64,000 nt of DNA from positions 620,001 to 684,000 of the forward strand of contig NZ_MUHY01000001.1 of the NCBI RefSeq assembly GCF_003004665.1, in the 5' to 3' direction. Positions 40,362 to 50,489 of this stretch are shown here, in pieces (position 1 is the stretch's first letter; each line of letters starts with the position of its first letter). Below the pieces are notes generated by a model. It did not search any database, was not told where the DNA came from, and worked only from the letters and a program-made list of their open reading frames with translations. This stretch comes from Candidatus Pandoraea novymonadis (GTDB lineage: Bacteria > Pseudomonadota > Gammaproteobacteria > Burkholderiales > Burkholderiaceae). The position numbers and the translations under genes are program-made.

Positions 40362-40988
40362 TCAGGTTTGAGTAAGAACAGAACCCGGAGAGGGCAAGAA
40401 AAGGCATTCGGGACATTCTAAATATTCAATACGCTTTTCAAGCCTAGCCAAATCATCACGCGTTCTAGCGACCTCGTCGCTTAGTGCCCTCAAACTCGCC
40501 TGCGTAATCAGCAACTGTTCTTCCTCAACTAGATAATCAACAAAGCTACGAATCGTAGTTTTTCCTTTCGAGGATAGATCATTCAGAATACTGCGAAATA
40601 ATTTTGTAATGCGATATGCAGCAGCATCACCAACCCATTCGCTCAAGTCTTCCGCAATCTCCCAACGTAAATACTTTGTCAAATAAAATAAGGTGTTCGC
40701 AAATTTAGCATCTCCCTCAATCCGAACATGTCGCATCATGGCCGGATATCCCTCAACCGCTAAATCGACCAATCCGGAAAGTGATACGTCGATACTAACG
40801 TCGCTATTATGTTCTGGGACCGTAGCCACAAGATAACCGTCATCACGAATGCAAACATTTATATCAAACGGATAAACTGTCAACTTCGCGCTGGCACCAG
40901 CATGATGAGAAAGACAGGCCTTCGCCCACGACTCACGAGCAAGCAAGTGATTCACGACAATAGCAAAAGCTTTGGTAGTTATGGTCAT
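40362..40988 (-). CDS. ubiJ: ubiquinone biosynthesis protein UbiJ (SCP2 domain)
   Basis: 208 residues with an N-terminal SCP2-type lipid-binding domain and a C-terminal coiled coil (about 165-200, [21 protein letters not shown]). UbiJ binds the polyprenyl intermediates for the soluble Ubi complex with UbiK. Sequence similarity is moderate, but its position between the Tim44/ubiE genes and ubiB is decisive. It ends with two conspicuous Cys-containing segments of unknown meaning. Confidence 0.9.
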   Translation of the reverse strand: MTITTKAFAIVVNHLLARESWAKACLSHHAGASAKLTVYPFDINVCIRDDGYLVATVPEHNSDVSIDVSLSGLVDLAVEGYPAMMRHVRIEGDAKFANTLFYLTKYLRWEIAEDLSEWVGDAAAYRITKLFRSILNDLSSKGKTTIRSFVDYLVEEEQLLITQASLRALSDEVARTRDDLARLEKRIEYLECPECLFLPSPGSVLTQT

Positions 40989-41036
40989 TAGAAAGAAAAA
41001 GGAATGATATCCGTCAAGACAAGCTATAGCACAGCA

Positions 41037-41068
41037 TCAAAATAAAAGCCCGCGCCTACTGCGCGGGC
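41037..41068 (-). terminator. terminator after the Tim44-like gene
   Basis: An 8-bp GC-rich perfect stem (GCCCGCGC with GCGCGGGC) and a five-base loop. On the minus strand it is followed by TTTTATTTT. It lies about 105 bases after the stop of the Tim44-like gene and just before ubiJ. Confidence 0.8.
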
Positions 41069-41174
41069 CGCAGGCTGTTATCAGCCTCACGTCGAATGAA
41101 AGACAAAACAGGATATACATCGTAACCAATGCCATACTTTACTGTAGTTCCTGCACGAGAGAATAGACAACAGC

Positions 41175-42107
41175 TTACTGTGCTTGCTCAATAGCAGCCA
41201 ATAGCCAACCGCTATTACCCTGTTGCGGTTTAGTCAAACTCCAGACTTCTGCGAATGGCGCCGCACCACTATTTTCCGACTCTCGCAGCAACCCAGAGAA
41301 ACGAATGCTGGCTCGATATTCGCCGTCAATTTCATCGATCCCCAACATTTCGGCATCCAATTTTACGATGTCAGTACGATTCACTTCATCACCACGTTCA
41401 TCGAAATCAAGCCTAATTTCGGCAAACATTTGTGGGGTAGTAAACTCATGAATGTCAGACAACTTACCTGCATCCCAAGCAGTCTGCATACGCACAAAGT
41501 TAACCTTCGCATGACGCAAAAAGCTTTCTATATCAAAATCATTCGACACGCCTAAAGAGCAGGTCCCAACCTGACCACCTTCTACAATCGATCCGGCATA
41601 ATCCGGTATCGATGACAACGCCTTATTAGAATCCAAAACTTGACGTAGTGCCGGTTGGCGGTTACCACCTTCCCGACGCAAAGTGCCCGGGTAAGAAAAT
41701 TGTTGCGATGAAAACCTGCTTTTTAAGAAGCGAATTAACCAAATGGCCACAAAACCAATCAACGCAATCATAATTATATTGGCGATCACACTGGCAAACG
41801 CACCACCCAAGCCAAGGTGAGACAACAATGTTGCAATGCCAAAACCTGCTGCCAAACCAGCAATCGGAGCAATCCAACGATTACGAGTAGATTGGGCAGC
41901 GCCACTAGCACCTGAAGTTTGTCGTGGGGTAGCCTGTGTTGGTTTTCTTGGCGTTTGTTGACGTTGAGTAACGTTATTCCACTGTTTACCAATATTTCGC
42001 CCACCACCCAAGCGTTTAGCATCAGCATCAGCAATCGTCATGCCAAGTGCCATCATGCCAGCAATCGCACCCAAAAAACACTTATGTTTTAAAAACTGAA
42101 AAATCAC
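41175..42107 (-). CDS. Tim44-like domain membrane protein
   Basis: 310 residues, starting at a GTG (42107) that is preceded by AGGAG at seven bases. The open frame extends further upstream but without a ribosome site. It has a signal-peptide-like N-terminus ending near ADADA, a Gln/Thr/Pro-rich linker, two transmembrane helices (about residues 82-100 and 106-128), and a C-terminal Tim44/MBA1-like domain (about 185-310). The bacterial role is unknown. It is between ubiE and ubiJ, its usual place in Burkholderia. Confidence 0.9.
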   Translation of the reverse strand: MIFQFLKHKCFLGAIAGMMALGMTIADADAKRLGGGRNIGKQWNNVTQRQQTPRKPTQATPRQTSGASGAAQSTRNRWIAPIAGLAAGFGIATLLSHLGLGGAFASVIANIIMIALIGFVAIWLIRFLKSRFSSQQFSYPGTLRREGGNRQPALRQVLDSNKALSSIPDYAGSIVEGGQVGTCSLGVSNDFDIESFLRHAKVNFVRMQTAWDAGKLSDIHEFTTPQMFAEIRLDFDERGDEVNRTDIVKLDAEMLGIDEIDGEYRASIRFSGLLRESENSGAAPFAEVWSLTKPQQGNSGWLLAAIEQAQ

Positions 42108-42188
42108 TATAATTCTCCTAAGAATTAGGCACTGCAAATAAATATTAACAGCAAAATTTGGTTTATTGCCAACAGGCAACACTATCTA

Positions 42189-42920
42189 TCAAAATTTATA
42201 TCCAGTATGCAACGCGACCACTCCAGCCGTCATATTGTGATATTCCACACACTCCAGTCCAACCTCTTCCATCATGCTTTTCAAAATTTCTTGATCTGGA
42301 TGCATGCGAATCGATTCAGCTAAATAACGATAGCTTTTTGCATCGCCCACAAAACGTGATCCCAGCCACGGGAGCACTTTGAAGGAATAGGTATCATAAG
42401 CTTTTTCGAGTACTGGACAAATCTTTGAGAATTCTAACACTAGGACCTTACCAGCCGGCTTAATAATACGGTACATTTCGGCAAGTGCGGTTTTCTTGTA
42501 AGTCATATTACGCAAACCAAAAGCCACTGTGACCAGATCGAAATAATTATCCTGGAATGGTAATTTTTCCGCGTCACACAGTAATACTGGTGTAATCTGC
42601 CCAGCATCAAGGAGGCGATCGCGCCCAATCCGAAGCATAGATTCATTAATATCAGTTAACCAAACTTCACCGTTTGGCGCCGTTTTTTTGGCAAATACTC
42701 GCGATAGGTCACCGGTACCACCAGCAATGTCAAGGACCTTATCCCCCGGACGCACAGAAGCACGCGCGATGGTAAATTTCTTCCAAATCCGGTGCAATCC
42801 GCACGACATAAGATCATTCATCAGATCGTACTTACTCGCGACAGAATCGAAAATTTCCGCAACTTTACTTGCCTTTTCTTGCTCTTGGACCATCTCGAAA
42901 CCGAAGTGAGTCTTCATCAT
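42189..42920 (-). CDS. ubiE: ubiquinone/menaquinone C-methyltransferase UbiE
   Basis: SAM-dependent C-methylation in ubiquinone synthesis; 243 residues, full length. It has [16 protein letters not shown], the SAM loop [14 protein letters not shown], and the family signature [21 protein letters not shown]. It heads the minus-strand ubiE-Tim44-ubiJ-ubiB set. The DUF971 gene often found just upstream in relatives is not present. Confidence 0.97.
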   Translation of the reverse strand: MMKTHFGFEMVQEQEKASKVAEIFDSVASKYDLMNDLMSCGLHRIWKKFTIARASVRPGDKVLDIAGGTGDLSRVFAKKTAPNGEVWLTDINESMLRIGRDRLLDAGQITPVLLCDAEKLPFQDNYFDLVTVAFGLRNMTYKKTALAEMYRIIKPAGKVLVLEFSKICPVLEKAYDTYSFKVLPWLGSRFVGDAKSYRYLAESIRMHPDQEILKSMMEEVGLECVEYHNMTAGVVALHTGYKF

Positions 42921-43413
42921 TGCTATTCAACCCCTTCATTAATAATGACATGGTCAGCACTGAAAGCATCGCTAGGATAGCTGACCACGATAATCGATGC
43001 AGGCCAACCGGAGTCAACTGCAAAGCTAATCTGATTTTTTATCAAAACACCATCAACACACGCATGTTAGAATTAGAAGATGTAGGAATAGATCCCATTG
43101 TCGCTCCAACCAAAACAAAGAAACGACACCACGTGGTTCCGAACTGATTGAAGTCTCCTCAATTCAATGTCAAATTTTCCAATGTGGAAAGCATTTTCTG
43201 CTTAGACAGATCCCTCCATTCGAAATCACAAAACCTCAAGCACCTCAACGTCGTTCGTAACTCCGAATGAAATAAGAAAAAACATGTATTTACAATTTAC
43301 AGGAGCAGTCGACGATTTCTCAAAAATATACCACGTGATCGATCTAACAGAATACGTGTTAACCCCTCATAAGACTAACCCAAACAAAACCTCATTGCAC
43401 ATGCAAGGCCAGA
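42921..43413. other. non-coding gap between the HIT gene and ubiE
   Basis: 493 bases. In Burkholderia a short DUF971 gene normally fills this place. I see no intact frame for it. A minus-strand stretch (about 42960-43000) vaguely resembles part of it, but in the wrong position, so I do not call a pseudogene. Confidence 0.5.
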
Positions 43414-43863
43414 TTAAGTTAGCAATAACTCAGGCCATGTAGGTAATCGATGCAATTCTGCCAGTATAGTTCCACGCAACTCCTGTAACTGACCAAAACG
43501 CACCTTCATTGACGCAACATTAGACTCACGTTGTGGAACACTCCAAATTGAATAAGGAAAATGGATATCATCTATGTAACGTGGAATAACATGCCAATGC
43601 ACATGAGGCACTATATTACCGAGACTAACTATATTTACCTTATGCGGCACCAACACGGCACGCTGTGCTTTTTCAACCGCAAAAACAGTGTGCATTAAAT
43701 GTTCGCGCGCAATCTCTGACAAATCCGTCATCTCAGCAACATGCTCATTCCAGATAACTCGACAAAACCCCGGATAACCGGGCTCATTAGCCAAAATTAC
43801 ACGCAGAAGTCGTGTACGCCACAACACATCCCCTCCATCAGTCGTGCAGAATGCACATTCCAT
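43414..43863 (-). CDS. HIT-family nucleotide-binding protein
   Basis: 149 residues of the histidine-triad superfamily. The triad is HVHWHVIPRY, preceded by VSLGNIVP. N-terminal Cys4 and Cys7 (ECAFC) resemble the zinc-binding start of related proteins. HIT proteins hydrolyse or transfer nucleotide phosphoramidates or dinucleoside polyphosphates; the substrate here is unknown. Its place upstream of ubiE matches Burkholderia. Confidence 0.92.
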   Translation of the reverse strand: MECAFCTTDGGDVLWRTRLLRVILANEPGYPGFCRVIWNEHVAEMTDLSEIAREHLMHTVFAVEKAQRAVLVPHKVNIVSLGNIVPHVHWHVIPRYIDDIHFPYSIWSVPQRESNVASMKVRFGQLQELRGTILAELHRLPTWPELLLT

Positions 43864-44858
43864 GGCTTTATTTTTCCTATTTCACATTTTTCTATCACTG
43901 GCCACCATCATATTTTTGATCAGAAATAGGAGCATTGGATCACTTTCTTCTTCACCAACTTCGATTTCACAGGCCTCATCAATACTAATTCGTTCAAATT
44001 AATCCCGGATCAAAAACAATAAACCTGACACAATCCATAGCCAATAACCACTTCATGTGCAAAACGCTAACAGAATTTTCCGCTCAGAGACCAGTTATCG
44101 AACGCAAAAAAGTAACTTCATACCAAAGCACAATGTAGCCATAGATACGTGCATCATTGTAATGCAGAATGCAGTGTCAAAAATTATCAGACATACAATC
44201 TCCATCACCACAGTACGGAAAATTCCTGAACGTCTAACGTAAAACTCGCCAGCAAACGCCCTAACAGCGCATCGTGCTAACACAATTGTTCAATGCCATC
44301 ATAGCTACACTTGAAATCCTTTCATATTTAGTCACACAAGGACATGAAATTTCTCAATTAAGGATTACGCCGCAGAGCATACATGGCTTCTATACTTTTT
44401 AAAGCGTACTTCCTTATACAGGCAGCCTTACTCAAAAAGCGAGCAACGATTTCGCGATCAAAAAAAATAGTTGCAATGAAACCGATGTGAAAGTATAGGG
44501 ATGCACTCAAAAAGCTTAGCGTCGTGAGGGTAGAATATAGAGGAAGATGCATTTATTTTTTCCGACTCGAGATTAGCTGGAATACACACTATCCGCTCCT
44601 TAAAATAAATAAGGATATTCCATAAAGTCCCACAAATATTCATCCCTCTACGAGCTGAAGGGCTGATCAGTTGGCACAATCGCTAGAGCAAGTGCATAAT
44701 GTTCTTGTCAAGCCGCTGGCCGAAGCGGCAAGGTAACTCGAGTCTCGATGCATCCGTTCACTACCATTGAATAATGTGCCATTTTAGTCGACGATTCGAA
44801 TAACCAATCATGTGAATTGGCCATTCAAGCTTTCAATCCACCATCCCAAAAAATCATC
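43864..44858. other. non-coding gap between the HIT gene and ilvA
   Basis: About 1 kb between divergent genes, AT-rich, with no recognisable gene or RNA. A 6-bp GC hairpin (GCCGCT with AGCGGC, 44712-44729) lies about 130 bases before ilvA; no leader peptide of branched-chain amino acids is apparent near it. Confidence 0.55.
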
Positions 44859-46388
44859 ATGTCATATACTACCCAAGAGTATTTGAAAAAAATCCTTACC
44901 GCCAAAGTCTACGATGTTGCCCGAGAAACGGAACTCGCATTCGCACATACACTATCAACACGCCTAAACAACCGAATTTATCTGAAGCGTGAGGATAACC
45001 AAACGGTATTCTCCTTCAAAATTCGTGGTGCGTACAACAAGATGGCAAATCTGCATCCGGACGCACTCGCACGTGGTGTACTGACTGCCTCCGCCGGCAA
45101 TCATGCGCAAGGAGTTGCCTATTCTGCAGCGAAACTTGGATGCCATGCCGTAATCGTAATGCCTATCACAACACCTCAGGTAAAGATCGACGCGGTAAAA
45201 ACCCATGGCGGATGTTCAGTCGAAGTCGTGTTGGCTGGGGATTCATATAGCGACGCATACGACCACGCCATGAGACTACAAACCCAAAAAGGCTTTACCT
45301 TCATACCTCCATTTGATGATCCTGATGTCATTGCAGGACAAGGCACTGTAGGCATGGAAATTCTTCGCCAACATCCGGGTGCACTACACGCCATTTTCGT
45401 GCCAATCGGCGGTGGTGGTCTCGCTGCAGGCGTTGCTGCCTACGTAAAATCCGTACGTCCAGAAATTCGTGTCATTGGTGTGCAGTCTTTGGACTCAAAC
45501 GCCATGGCCCAGTCAATTGAAAAAGGCGACCGCGTGCAACTATCTGATGTTGGTCTATTTGCCGATGGCACCGCCGTCAAATATGTAGGGGCAGAAACCT
45601 TTCAACTCTGTCGCACCTTTCTAGACGAGGTGGTTCTAGTTAATACTGATCAGCTGTGCGCTGCTATAAAAGATGTCTTCCAGGACACTCGCAGCGTGCT
45701 GGAACCATCGGGAGCTCTGTCAGTTGCTGGGGCAAAAATTTACGCTGAAAACCGAAAATTAAAAGGCAAAACACTGGTCGCCGTCACTTCAGGGGCCAAT
45801 ATGAACTTTGATCGTCTACGCTTTGTGGCCGAACGTGCCGAAGTTGGCGAGGCACGCGAAGGTGTATTCGCAGTGACAATTCCAGAAGCACGTGGCAGTT
45901 TCAAACGATTCTGCGAACTCCTCGGTAACCGCAACGTCACCGAGTTTAACTACCGCATCAGGGACTCGTCGAATGCCCATATTTTTGTCGGTGTGCAAAT
46001 CCATAACCGAGATGAAGCCACCCTGATCGCAGAAAACTTCGAACACCACGGTTTCAGCACATTCGATTTATCGAATGATGAACTCTCAAAGCAACACATC
46101 CGCCATATGGTTGGTGGCCGATCAGCTCTCGCAAAGGACGAAGTGCTATACCGTTTCACTTTTCCTGAACGACCCTCTGCACTGATGAAGTTTCTATCTG
46201 CAATGAACCCAAACTGGAATATCAGCCTGTTTCACTATCGAAACCAAGGTGCAGACTATGGCCAGATTCTTATCGGGATACAGGTGCCAGCAGATGAAAT
46301 GTCCGCCTTCCGAAATTTCCTTGCAACACTCGGTTATCATTATAAAGATGAAACCGATAATCCGGCATATCGACTCTTCCTAGCCTGA
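44859..46388 (+). CDS. ilvA: threonine ammonia-lyase (threonine deaminase), biosynthetic
   Basis: PLP enzyme converting threonine to 2-oxobutanoate, first step toward isoleucine. 509 residues from the ATG giving [11 protein letters not shown]; an ATG 14 codons earlier is less likely. The PLP lysine is in [12 protein letters not shown], the phosphate loop is GGGGLAAG, and [11 protein letters not shown] is present. The C-terminal third holds two ACT-like domains (about 330-509) that sense isoleucine and valine, so it is the regulated biosynthetic form. queF follows 56 bases later. Confidence 0.97.
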   Translation: MSYTTQEYLKKILTAKVYDVARETELAFAHTLSTRLNNRIYLKREDNQTVFSFKIRGAYNKMANLHPDALARGVLTASAGNHAQGVAYSAAKLGCHAVIVMPITTPQVKIDAVKTHGGCSVEVVLAGDSYSDAYDHAMRLQTQKGFTFIPPFDDPDVIAGQGTVGMEILRQHPGALHAIFVPIGGGGLAAGVAAYVKSVRPEIRVIGVQSLDSNAMAQSIEKGDRVQLSDVGLFADGTAVKYVGAETFQLCRTFLDEVVLVNTDQLCAAIKDVFQDTRSVLEPSGALSVAGAKIYAENRKLKGKTLVAVTSGANMNFDRLRFVAERAEVGEAREGVFAVTIPEARGSFKRFCELLGNRNVTEFNYRIRDSSNAHIFVGVQIHNRDEATLIAENFEHHGFSTFDLSNDELSKQHIRHMVGGRSALAKDEVLYRFTFPERPSALMKFLSAMNPNWNISLFHYRNQGADYGQILIGIQVPADEMSAFRNFLATLGYHYKDETDNPAYRLFLA

Positions 46389-46444
46389 AAATTGGCCTGC
46401 ACCGCACATACCGGGCAAGTCAACGACTCTTGACATTGTTGCTT

Positions 46445-47269
46445 ATGACACCTGAAAAATCACCTCTCGGCAAAAAAATCGCCCACACTGAACAGTACGA
46501 ACCATCGCTACTATTTTCCATCTCACGCGATAATGCACGGAAAGAAATTGGTGTGCCCGTCAAGTTGCCTTTTTTCGGGGCGGATCTTTGGACAGCATAC
46601 GAACTTTCATGGCTTAACAAAAAAGGCAAACCACAAATCACAATAGCCACATTGATCGTGCCAGCCGATTCACCTAACATTATCGAATCGAAATCGCTTA
46701 AACTCTATCTCTGCTCGTTCGCGCAAACAAAAATTGATAGTAATGATACATTGCGTGAATTACTCGAACACGACCTTTCTAAAGCATGTGGCAAATCTGT
46801 ACAAGTGCAGTTGACCAAACAATCCGACTTCAGGGATATTGAGTTTGATAAACCCGACTCCCTCTTACTTGACGATCTCGATATCGAGACAACTATTTAT
46901 AAACCAGATTCCTCGCTGCTAAACACATGCACTCATAAGGCACCCATCGAGGAAACACTCATGTCAAATCTTCTTAAATCAAATTGCCCGGTCACAGGAC
47001 AACCCGACTGGGGTAGCGTAAAAATCCACTATTTTGGCAAACCAATCGATCAAAAAGGACTTCTAAAGTATATTATTTCCTTCCGACAACATACTGGTTT
47101 TCACGAACAATGTGTAGAACACATTTTTATAGACATCATGCGACAATGCCAACCCTCAAAGTTATCCGTATATGCTCGTTATACGCGCCGGGGCGGTCTC
47201 GATATCAACCCATTCCGCACGAACTTCAATGTGCCTCTACCCAAAAACAAACGCACAGCTCGTCAGTAA
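46445..47269 (+). CDS. queF: NADPH-dependent 7-cyano-7-deazaguanine reductase
   Basis: Reduces preQ0 to preQ1 in queuosine synthesis. 274 residues, the long two-domain (YqfD/E. coli-like) form. The QueF motif is ESKSLKLYL, the catalytic Cys is in [13 protein letters not shown], and the second half contains [16 protein letters not shown]. The ATG at 46445 is used; a TTG five codons upstream is unlikely. Probably transcribed with ilvA, followed by a terminator at 47354-47381. Confidence 0.96.
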   Translation: MTPEKSPLGKKIAHTEQYEPSLLFSISRDNARKEIGVPVKLPFFGADLWTAYELSWLNKKGKPQITIATLIVPADSPNIIESKSLKLYLCSFAQTKIDSNDTLRELLEHDLSKACGKSVQVQLTKQSDFRDIEFDKPDSLLLDDLDIETTIYKPDSSLLNTCTHKAPIEETLMSNLLKSNCPVTGQPDWGSVKIHYFGKPIDQKGLLKYIISFRQHTGFHEQCVEHIFIDIMRQCQPSKLSVYARYTRRGGLDINPFRTNFNVPLPKNKRTARQ

Positions 47270-47353
47270 AAAACACGGGAACCTATTCCTACTAAGACGA
47301 CTCCTTCTCAAAAAAGAAACCTTGCTAGATTACAAAATCTGGCTATCATAAGA

Positions 47354-47381
47354 AAAAGCCCCCCAATCTCGGGAGGCTTTT
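47354..47381. terminator. bidirectional terminator between queF and cspA
   Basis: An 11-bp stem with one mismatch (AAAAGCCCCCC with GGGAGGCTTTT) and a six-base loop, flanked by A and T runs. It lies between the convergent queF and cold-shock genes. Confidence 0.82.
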
Positions 47382-47430
47382 GAAGCATGCACCATAATGT
47401 GCTATCGGCCAACAAGAGCCAAAAAATAAC

Positions 47431-47634
47431 TTAAATCGGAGCAATCTTCGAAGCTTGCTTACCTTTCGGACCCATCTTCACTTCAAAGCTTACCTTTTGA
47501 CCCTCTTGAAGAGATTTGAAGCCATTCGATTGAATTTCCGAGAAATGTGCAAACAGGTCTTCACCACCGTCATCTGGGGTTATAAAACCAAAACCTTTAG
47601 CGTCGTTGAACCACTTAACAATACCGGTTGCCAT
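47431..47634 (-). CDS. cspA: cold-shock protein, CspA family
   Basis: 67-residue single-stranded nucleic-acid-binding protein. RNP1 (KGFGFI) and RNP2 (LFAHF) are intact, and it starts [11 protein letters not shown]. An ATG five codons upstream is in frame but does not match the family. Such proteins melt RNA structure and are often abundant. The letter of the paralogue cannot be decided from sequence. Confidence 0.95.
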   Translation of the reverse strand: MATGIVKWFNDAKGFGFITPDDGGEDLFAHFSEIQSNGFKSLQEGQKVSFEVKMGPKGKQASKIAPI

Positions 47635-47818
47635 GATACTTTTTTCCAAAAAAAACTAAATCTGAGGTCGAAACCCCCGGGATACGCTGAAAATCAAGGG
47701 AATATGAAGTACTAGTGCACCGGCGAAACGCTGAATACTGACTCGAACAAACACTTCGCTGCTTGACAATCCGCAGCCGCTTTTATACCTAGCATACAAC
47801 TTATTGTCAACATAAAAT

Positions 47819-47827
47819 TGTTATAAT
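47819..47827 (+). promoter_or_regulatory. orphan extended -10 promoter
   Basis: TGTTATAAT is a perfect TATAAT with a TG extension; a poor -35 lies upstream. It points into the empty region, with the next plus-strand gene more than 1.1 kb away. Confidence 0.35.
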
Positions 47828-48100
47828 CCCGGTATTTTATTTAACGGCTCATTAACCTCTTCTCTTAATCACTCTAAATACCAAAAAATCTAGTCAATGT
47901 ACAAATCTCCAAAGTGATGCATTTCTCATTAGATCAGCATCAAGTAATCACCCTCAGGACAGCTAAGGAGAAATAAGTAGATAAAGCTAAATAGAAGTAT
48001 CCATGCGCCAATCCACTCAACATACTTCTCCAAAACATATTACCGAACGGAGGTCCAGACCGAGACCAGTATGTATCGAGCACCAAAATAAAAATCAGTG

Positions 48101-48144
48101 CTTCTCCACCTTGATGGGATGCCTTCTCCACCTTGATGGGATGC
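48101..48144. repeat. tandem duplication of a 22-bp unit
   Basis: The unit CTTCTCCACCTTGATGGGATGC occurs twice in direct succession without a mismatch, in non-coding DNA. It looks like a recent slippage or small duplication. Confidence 0.85.
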
Positions 48145-48987
48145 CGAATCCAAAATTCAGTAAAACACCGACCTCACCCAAATTAATGTCGTATCAAACG
48201 CTAATCTTCGTATCAATGGTTGCAAACCTGTCTTTTCCCTAAATCGCGAAAATAATTCATCACTGATCTGATGAAAAACTATAATCTCACCCTTATATTT
48301 TTGTTGAATAAAGCGGATAATATTCGCGCAAAAAACTCGATAAAACCTAAATTACGCAATCTCTGCAGATTCGCTTATTTCGGTAAAAATGAAGTGCATT
48401 GGGTCTGTAAGGAATTTCTTTCACACACTGTAGTAGGAGTTTATTGATTTTGACTCGTCGATCTCATAGCCCGATCACTCGCAAAAATATCTGCTCAAAC
48501 GGAAATTCTAGGCACTCCAATAAGCACATTAGCAAAGAATGTTGCAATCACTCTTGTATTTAAATCTTTTCAAAAATTGCAAAAAATTAAAATCTTGGGG
48601 CTTAAAACGTTTCCTCCTAGCAAGACTTTTTTCTTGTCTTTTTACTTCATCGAACCCGAAACCACAGACTTATTCATAAAATCGTCAAGCTGGCAACCGA
48701 AATAACCGTCGCACTAACAATGTGCCAGTGGTATCGACGTACAACACAAAGTCGTAATAGATATAAAGGAAAGTACCCTCATCCGTTATTTAACGAATAA
48801 CGAGTGCCGATGCCGACCCGATCATACACAAATCTTAACCAAAAATGAAAACAGCTCCAATGGTCACACTTAATATAAGCCCAAATTACGTGCTGCAAAC
48901 AAATCCATAAACCAAAATTTACTGAACCAGAGTATATTTTAAGTGTTTACTACTCCCACTGCGATACAAGCTGTTTGAAGGAATCTC

Positions 48988-50289
48988 ATGTCCAATCTCG
49001 TGGTCCATGGTGGCCAGCCGCTACGTGGCCGCATAACACCCTCTGCGAACAAAAATGCTGTGCTACCAATTTTGTGTGCCACGCTCTTAACTCTAGAACC
49101 AGTGCGTCTCATCGGCGTGCCCGAAATCACTGACGTACGTAACATCCTTGATATCTTCCGCCAGCTTGGCAGCGAGATCAAGATGGATTTTTCAACCGGT
49201 ACACTCGATCTACATCATAGAAACATACGCTTTGATCCATCACACGATCACTTGCCTGAGGAAATGCGCTCATCGATTATGCTAGTGCCGGGCCTATTGG
49301 CCCGATTCGGGACTGCACGCATCGAAGACAACGTAAAAGGTTGTACACTAGGAGTGCGGGAAATTGATCCGCACATTGAGGTCTTTCATCACTTTGGCGG
49401 ACACGTTGAACGCAAAGTGGGCTCACTCGTCATTCATGCCAGTAATGATCGGCCGGCAGTACATCACTGGCTCGATTATGCCTCAGTCACCACCACGGAG
49501 AATTTTGTATTGTGTGCTGCGACAGCACGTGGCCGTTCGCAATTAACGAATGCCGCCTGTGAACCTCATGTACAGGAATTTTGCCATTTTATGCAGATGC
49601 TCGGTGTACACATCGAGGGCATCGGGACCTCACAGCTTGTGATCGAAGGCAATAATCAGTTCAGTGGGGGAGAGTTTCGCTTCAGCGAAGATTTTCATGA
49701 GATTACGACGTTCCTTGCACTTGGCGCGATCACCGGCGGTGAAATAGCGGTTAAAAACTCTTTGCCGGATCAATTTCCGTTGATCGACCGCACGTTTGCA
49801 AAGTTCGGCGTGACAGTTGAGCATCGTGACGGCTGGTCTACTGCCAAACGCAATGGAACACTCAAGGTTCAGCCACCCTTTACACAAAACATTCTGACAA
49901 AGATTGAAGCCGCGCCTTGGCCCTATTTTCCAGTCGATTTATTACCGATTTTTATTGCTCTCGGTGTTAAATCGGAAGGCAGTGCCATGTTTTGGAATAA
50001 AGTCTACGATGGAGCAATGGGCTGGTCTACAGAGTTGTCGAAATTTGGGGCACATGTCTTCCTTGCTGACCCACATCGGCTAGTTACATTCGGTGGGTTA
50101 TCGTTGTCACCAGCTATAGTTGACAGCCCTTATATCATTCGTGTGGCTATCGCCCTATTGATGGTAGCGGCAAGCATCAACGGACAATCTACGATTAAAA
50201 ACGCGCTTCCTATCAAGCGTGCGCATCCCCATTTCGTCGAAAATCTGCGTTCCGTCGGCGCCAATGTGAGTTGGCTGTCCAAACCCTAA
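48988..50289 (+). CDS. murA: UDP-GlcNAc 1-carboxyvinyltransferase family (MurA-like)
   Basis: EPSP-synthase-fold enzyme of 433 residues; MurA adds enolpyruvate to UDP-GlcNAc, the first committed step of peptidoglycan. Lys22-Asn23 (SANKNAVLP), the PEP-binding Cys (Cys119 in KGCTLGVRE), Arg94 in EEMRSSI and the catalytic Asp in FPVDLLP are all in place. The sequence is rather divergent, for example VKGCTLGVREID where typical MurA has PGGCAIGARPVD. Burkholderia carries a second MurA-type gene beside trmB, as here, so this may be the paralogue, not the canonical enzyme. Confidence 0.85.
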   Translation: MSNLVVHGGQPLRGRITPSANKNAVLPILCATLLTLEPVRLIGVPEITDVRNILDIFRQLGSEIKMDFSTGTLDLHHRNIRFDPSHDHLPEEMRSSIMLVPGLLARFGTARIEDNVKGCTLGVREIDPHIEVFHHFGGHVERKVGSLVIHASNDRPAVHHWLDYASVTTTENFVLCAATARGRSQLTNAACEPHVQEFCHFMQMLGVHIEGIGTSQLVIEGNNQFSGGEFRFSEDFHEITTFLALGAITGGEIAVKNSLPDQFPLIDRTFAKFGVTVEHRDGWSTAKRNGTLKVQPPFTQNILTKIEAAPWPYFPVDLLPIFIALGVKSEGSAMFWNKVYDGAMGWSTELSKFGAHVFLADPHRLVTFGGLSLSPAIVDSPYIIRVAIALLMVAASINGQSTIKNALPIKRAHPHFVENLRSVGANVSWLSKP

Positions 50290-50381
50290 ACTAGGCATAT
50301 AATGCAGACATTATGTCAATCACTAGAATCCAAAATTTGAGTACAATGTCAAAATAAAAACGTCTGATTATTGTGTCTTAA

Positions 50382-50412
50382 TAAGACTCTGCCTTCTAAA
50401 CTCAGAGTCTTA
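50382..50412. terminator. hairpin in the murA-trmB spacer
   Basis: A 10-bp perfect stem (TAAGACTCTG with CAGAGTCTTA) and an 11-base loop, about 95 bases after murA. No T run follows, so its role is uncertain. Confidence 0.4.
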
Positions 50413-50459
50413 GATTGCATTCACACCACCACCCGTTTTTTGTAACTGATCTTTGTTAA

Positions 50460-50483
50460 GAAGCCGTCTCGCAAACGGTTTTT
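50460..50483 (+). terminator. terminator-like hairpin directly before trmB
   Basis: A seven-pair stem (AAGCCGT with ACGGTTT, one G-T pair) with loop CTCGCAA is followed by a T6 run, a classic intrinsic terminator. It ends only a few bases before the possible trmB starts, so it could end read-through from murA or attenuate trmB. Confidence 0.6.
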
Positions 50484-50489
50484 TGCTTC

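Larger units (their letters stand above)
47635..48987. other. largest non-coding gap, between cspA and the MurA-family gene
   Basis: About 1.35 kb without a recognisable gene. It contains the cspA leader, an extended -10 promoter pointing right (47819-47827), a 22-bp direct duplication (48101-48144), and a 7-bp hairpin (48784-48802). Short frames in it have no family resemblance. Confidence 0.55.

Noticed and set aside
42950-43010. Possible DUF971 remnant on the minus strand (PASIIVVS)
   Set aside because: The resemblance is to the N-terminal part of the family, but the piece lies where the C-terminus should be; too short to trust.
47764-47780. TTGACA followed by an A/T-rich -10-like stretch on the plus strand
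   Set aside because: Spacing of 15-16 bases and a poor -10; the nearby extended -10 at 47819 is the better candidate.
48003-48242. 79-codon plus-strand frame containing the 22-bp duplication
   Set aside because: No family resemblance, no ribosome site, and composition like the surrounding spacer.
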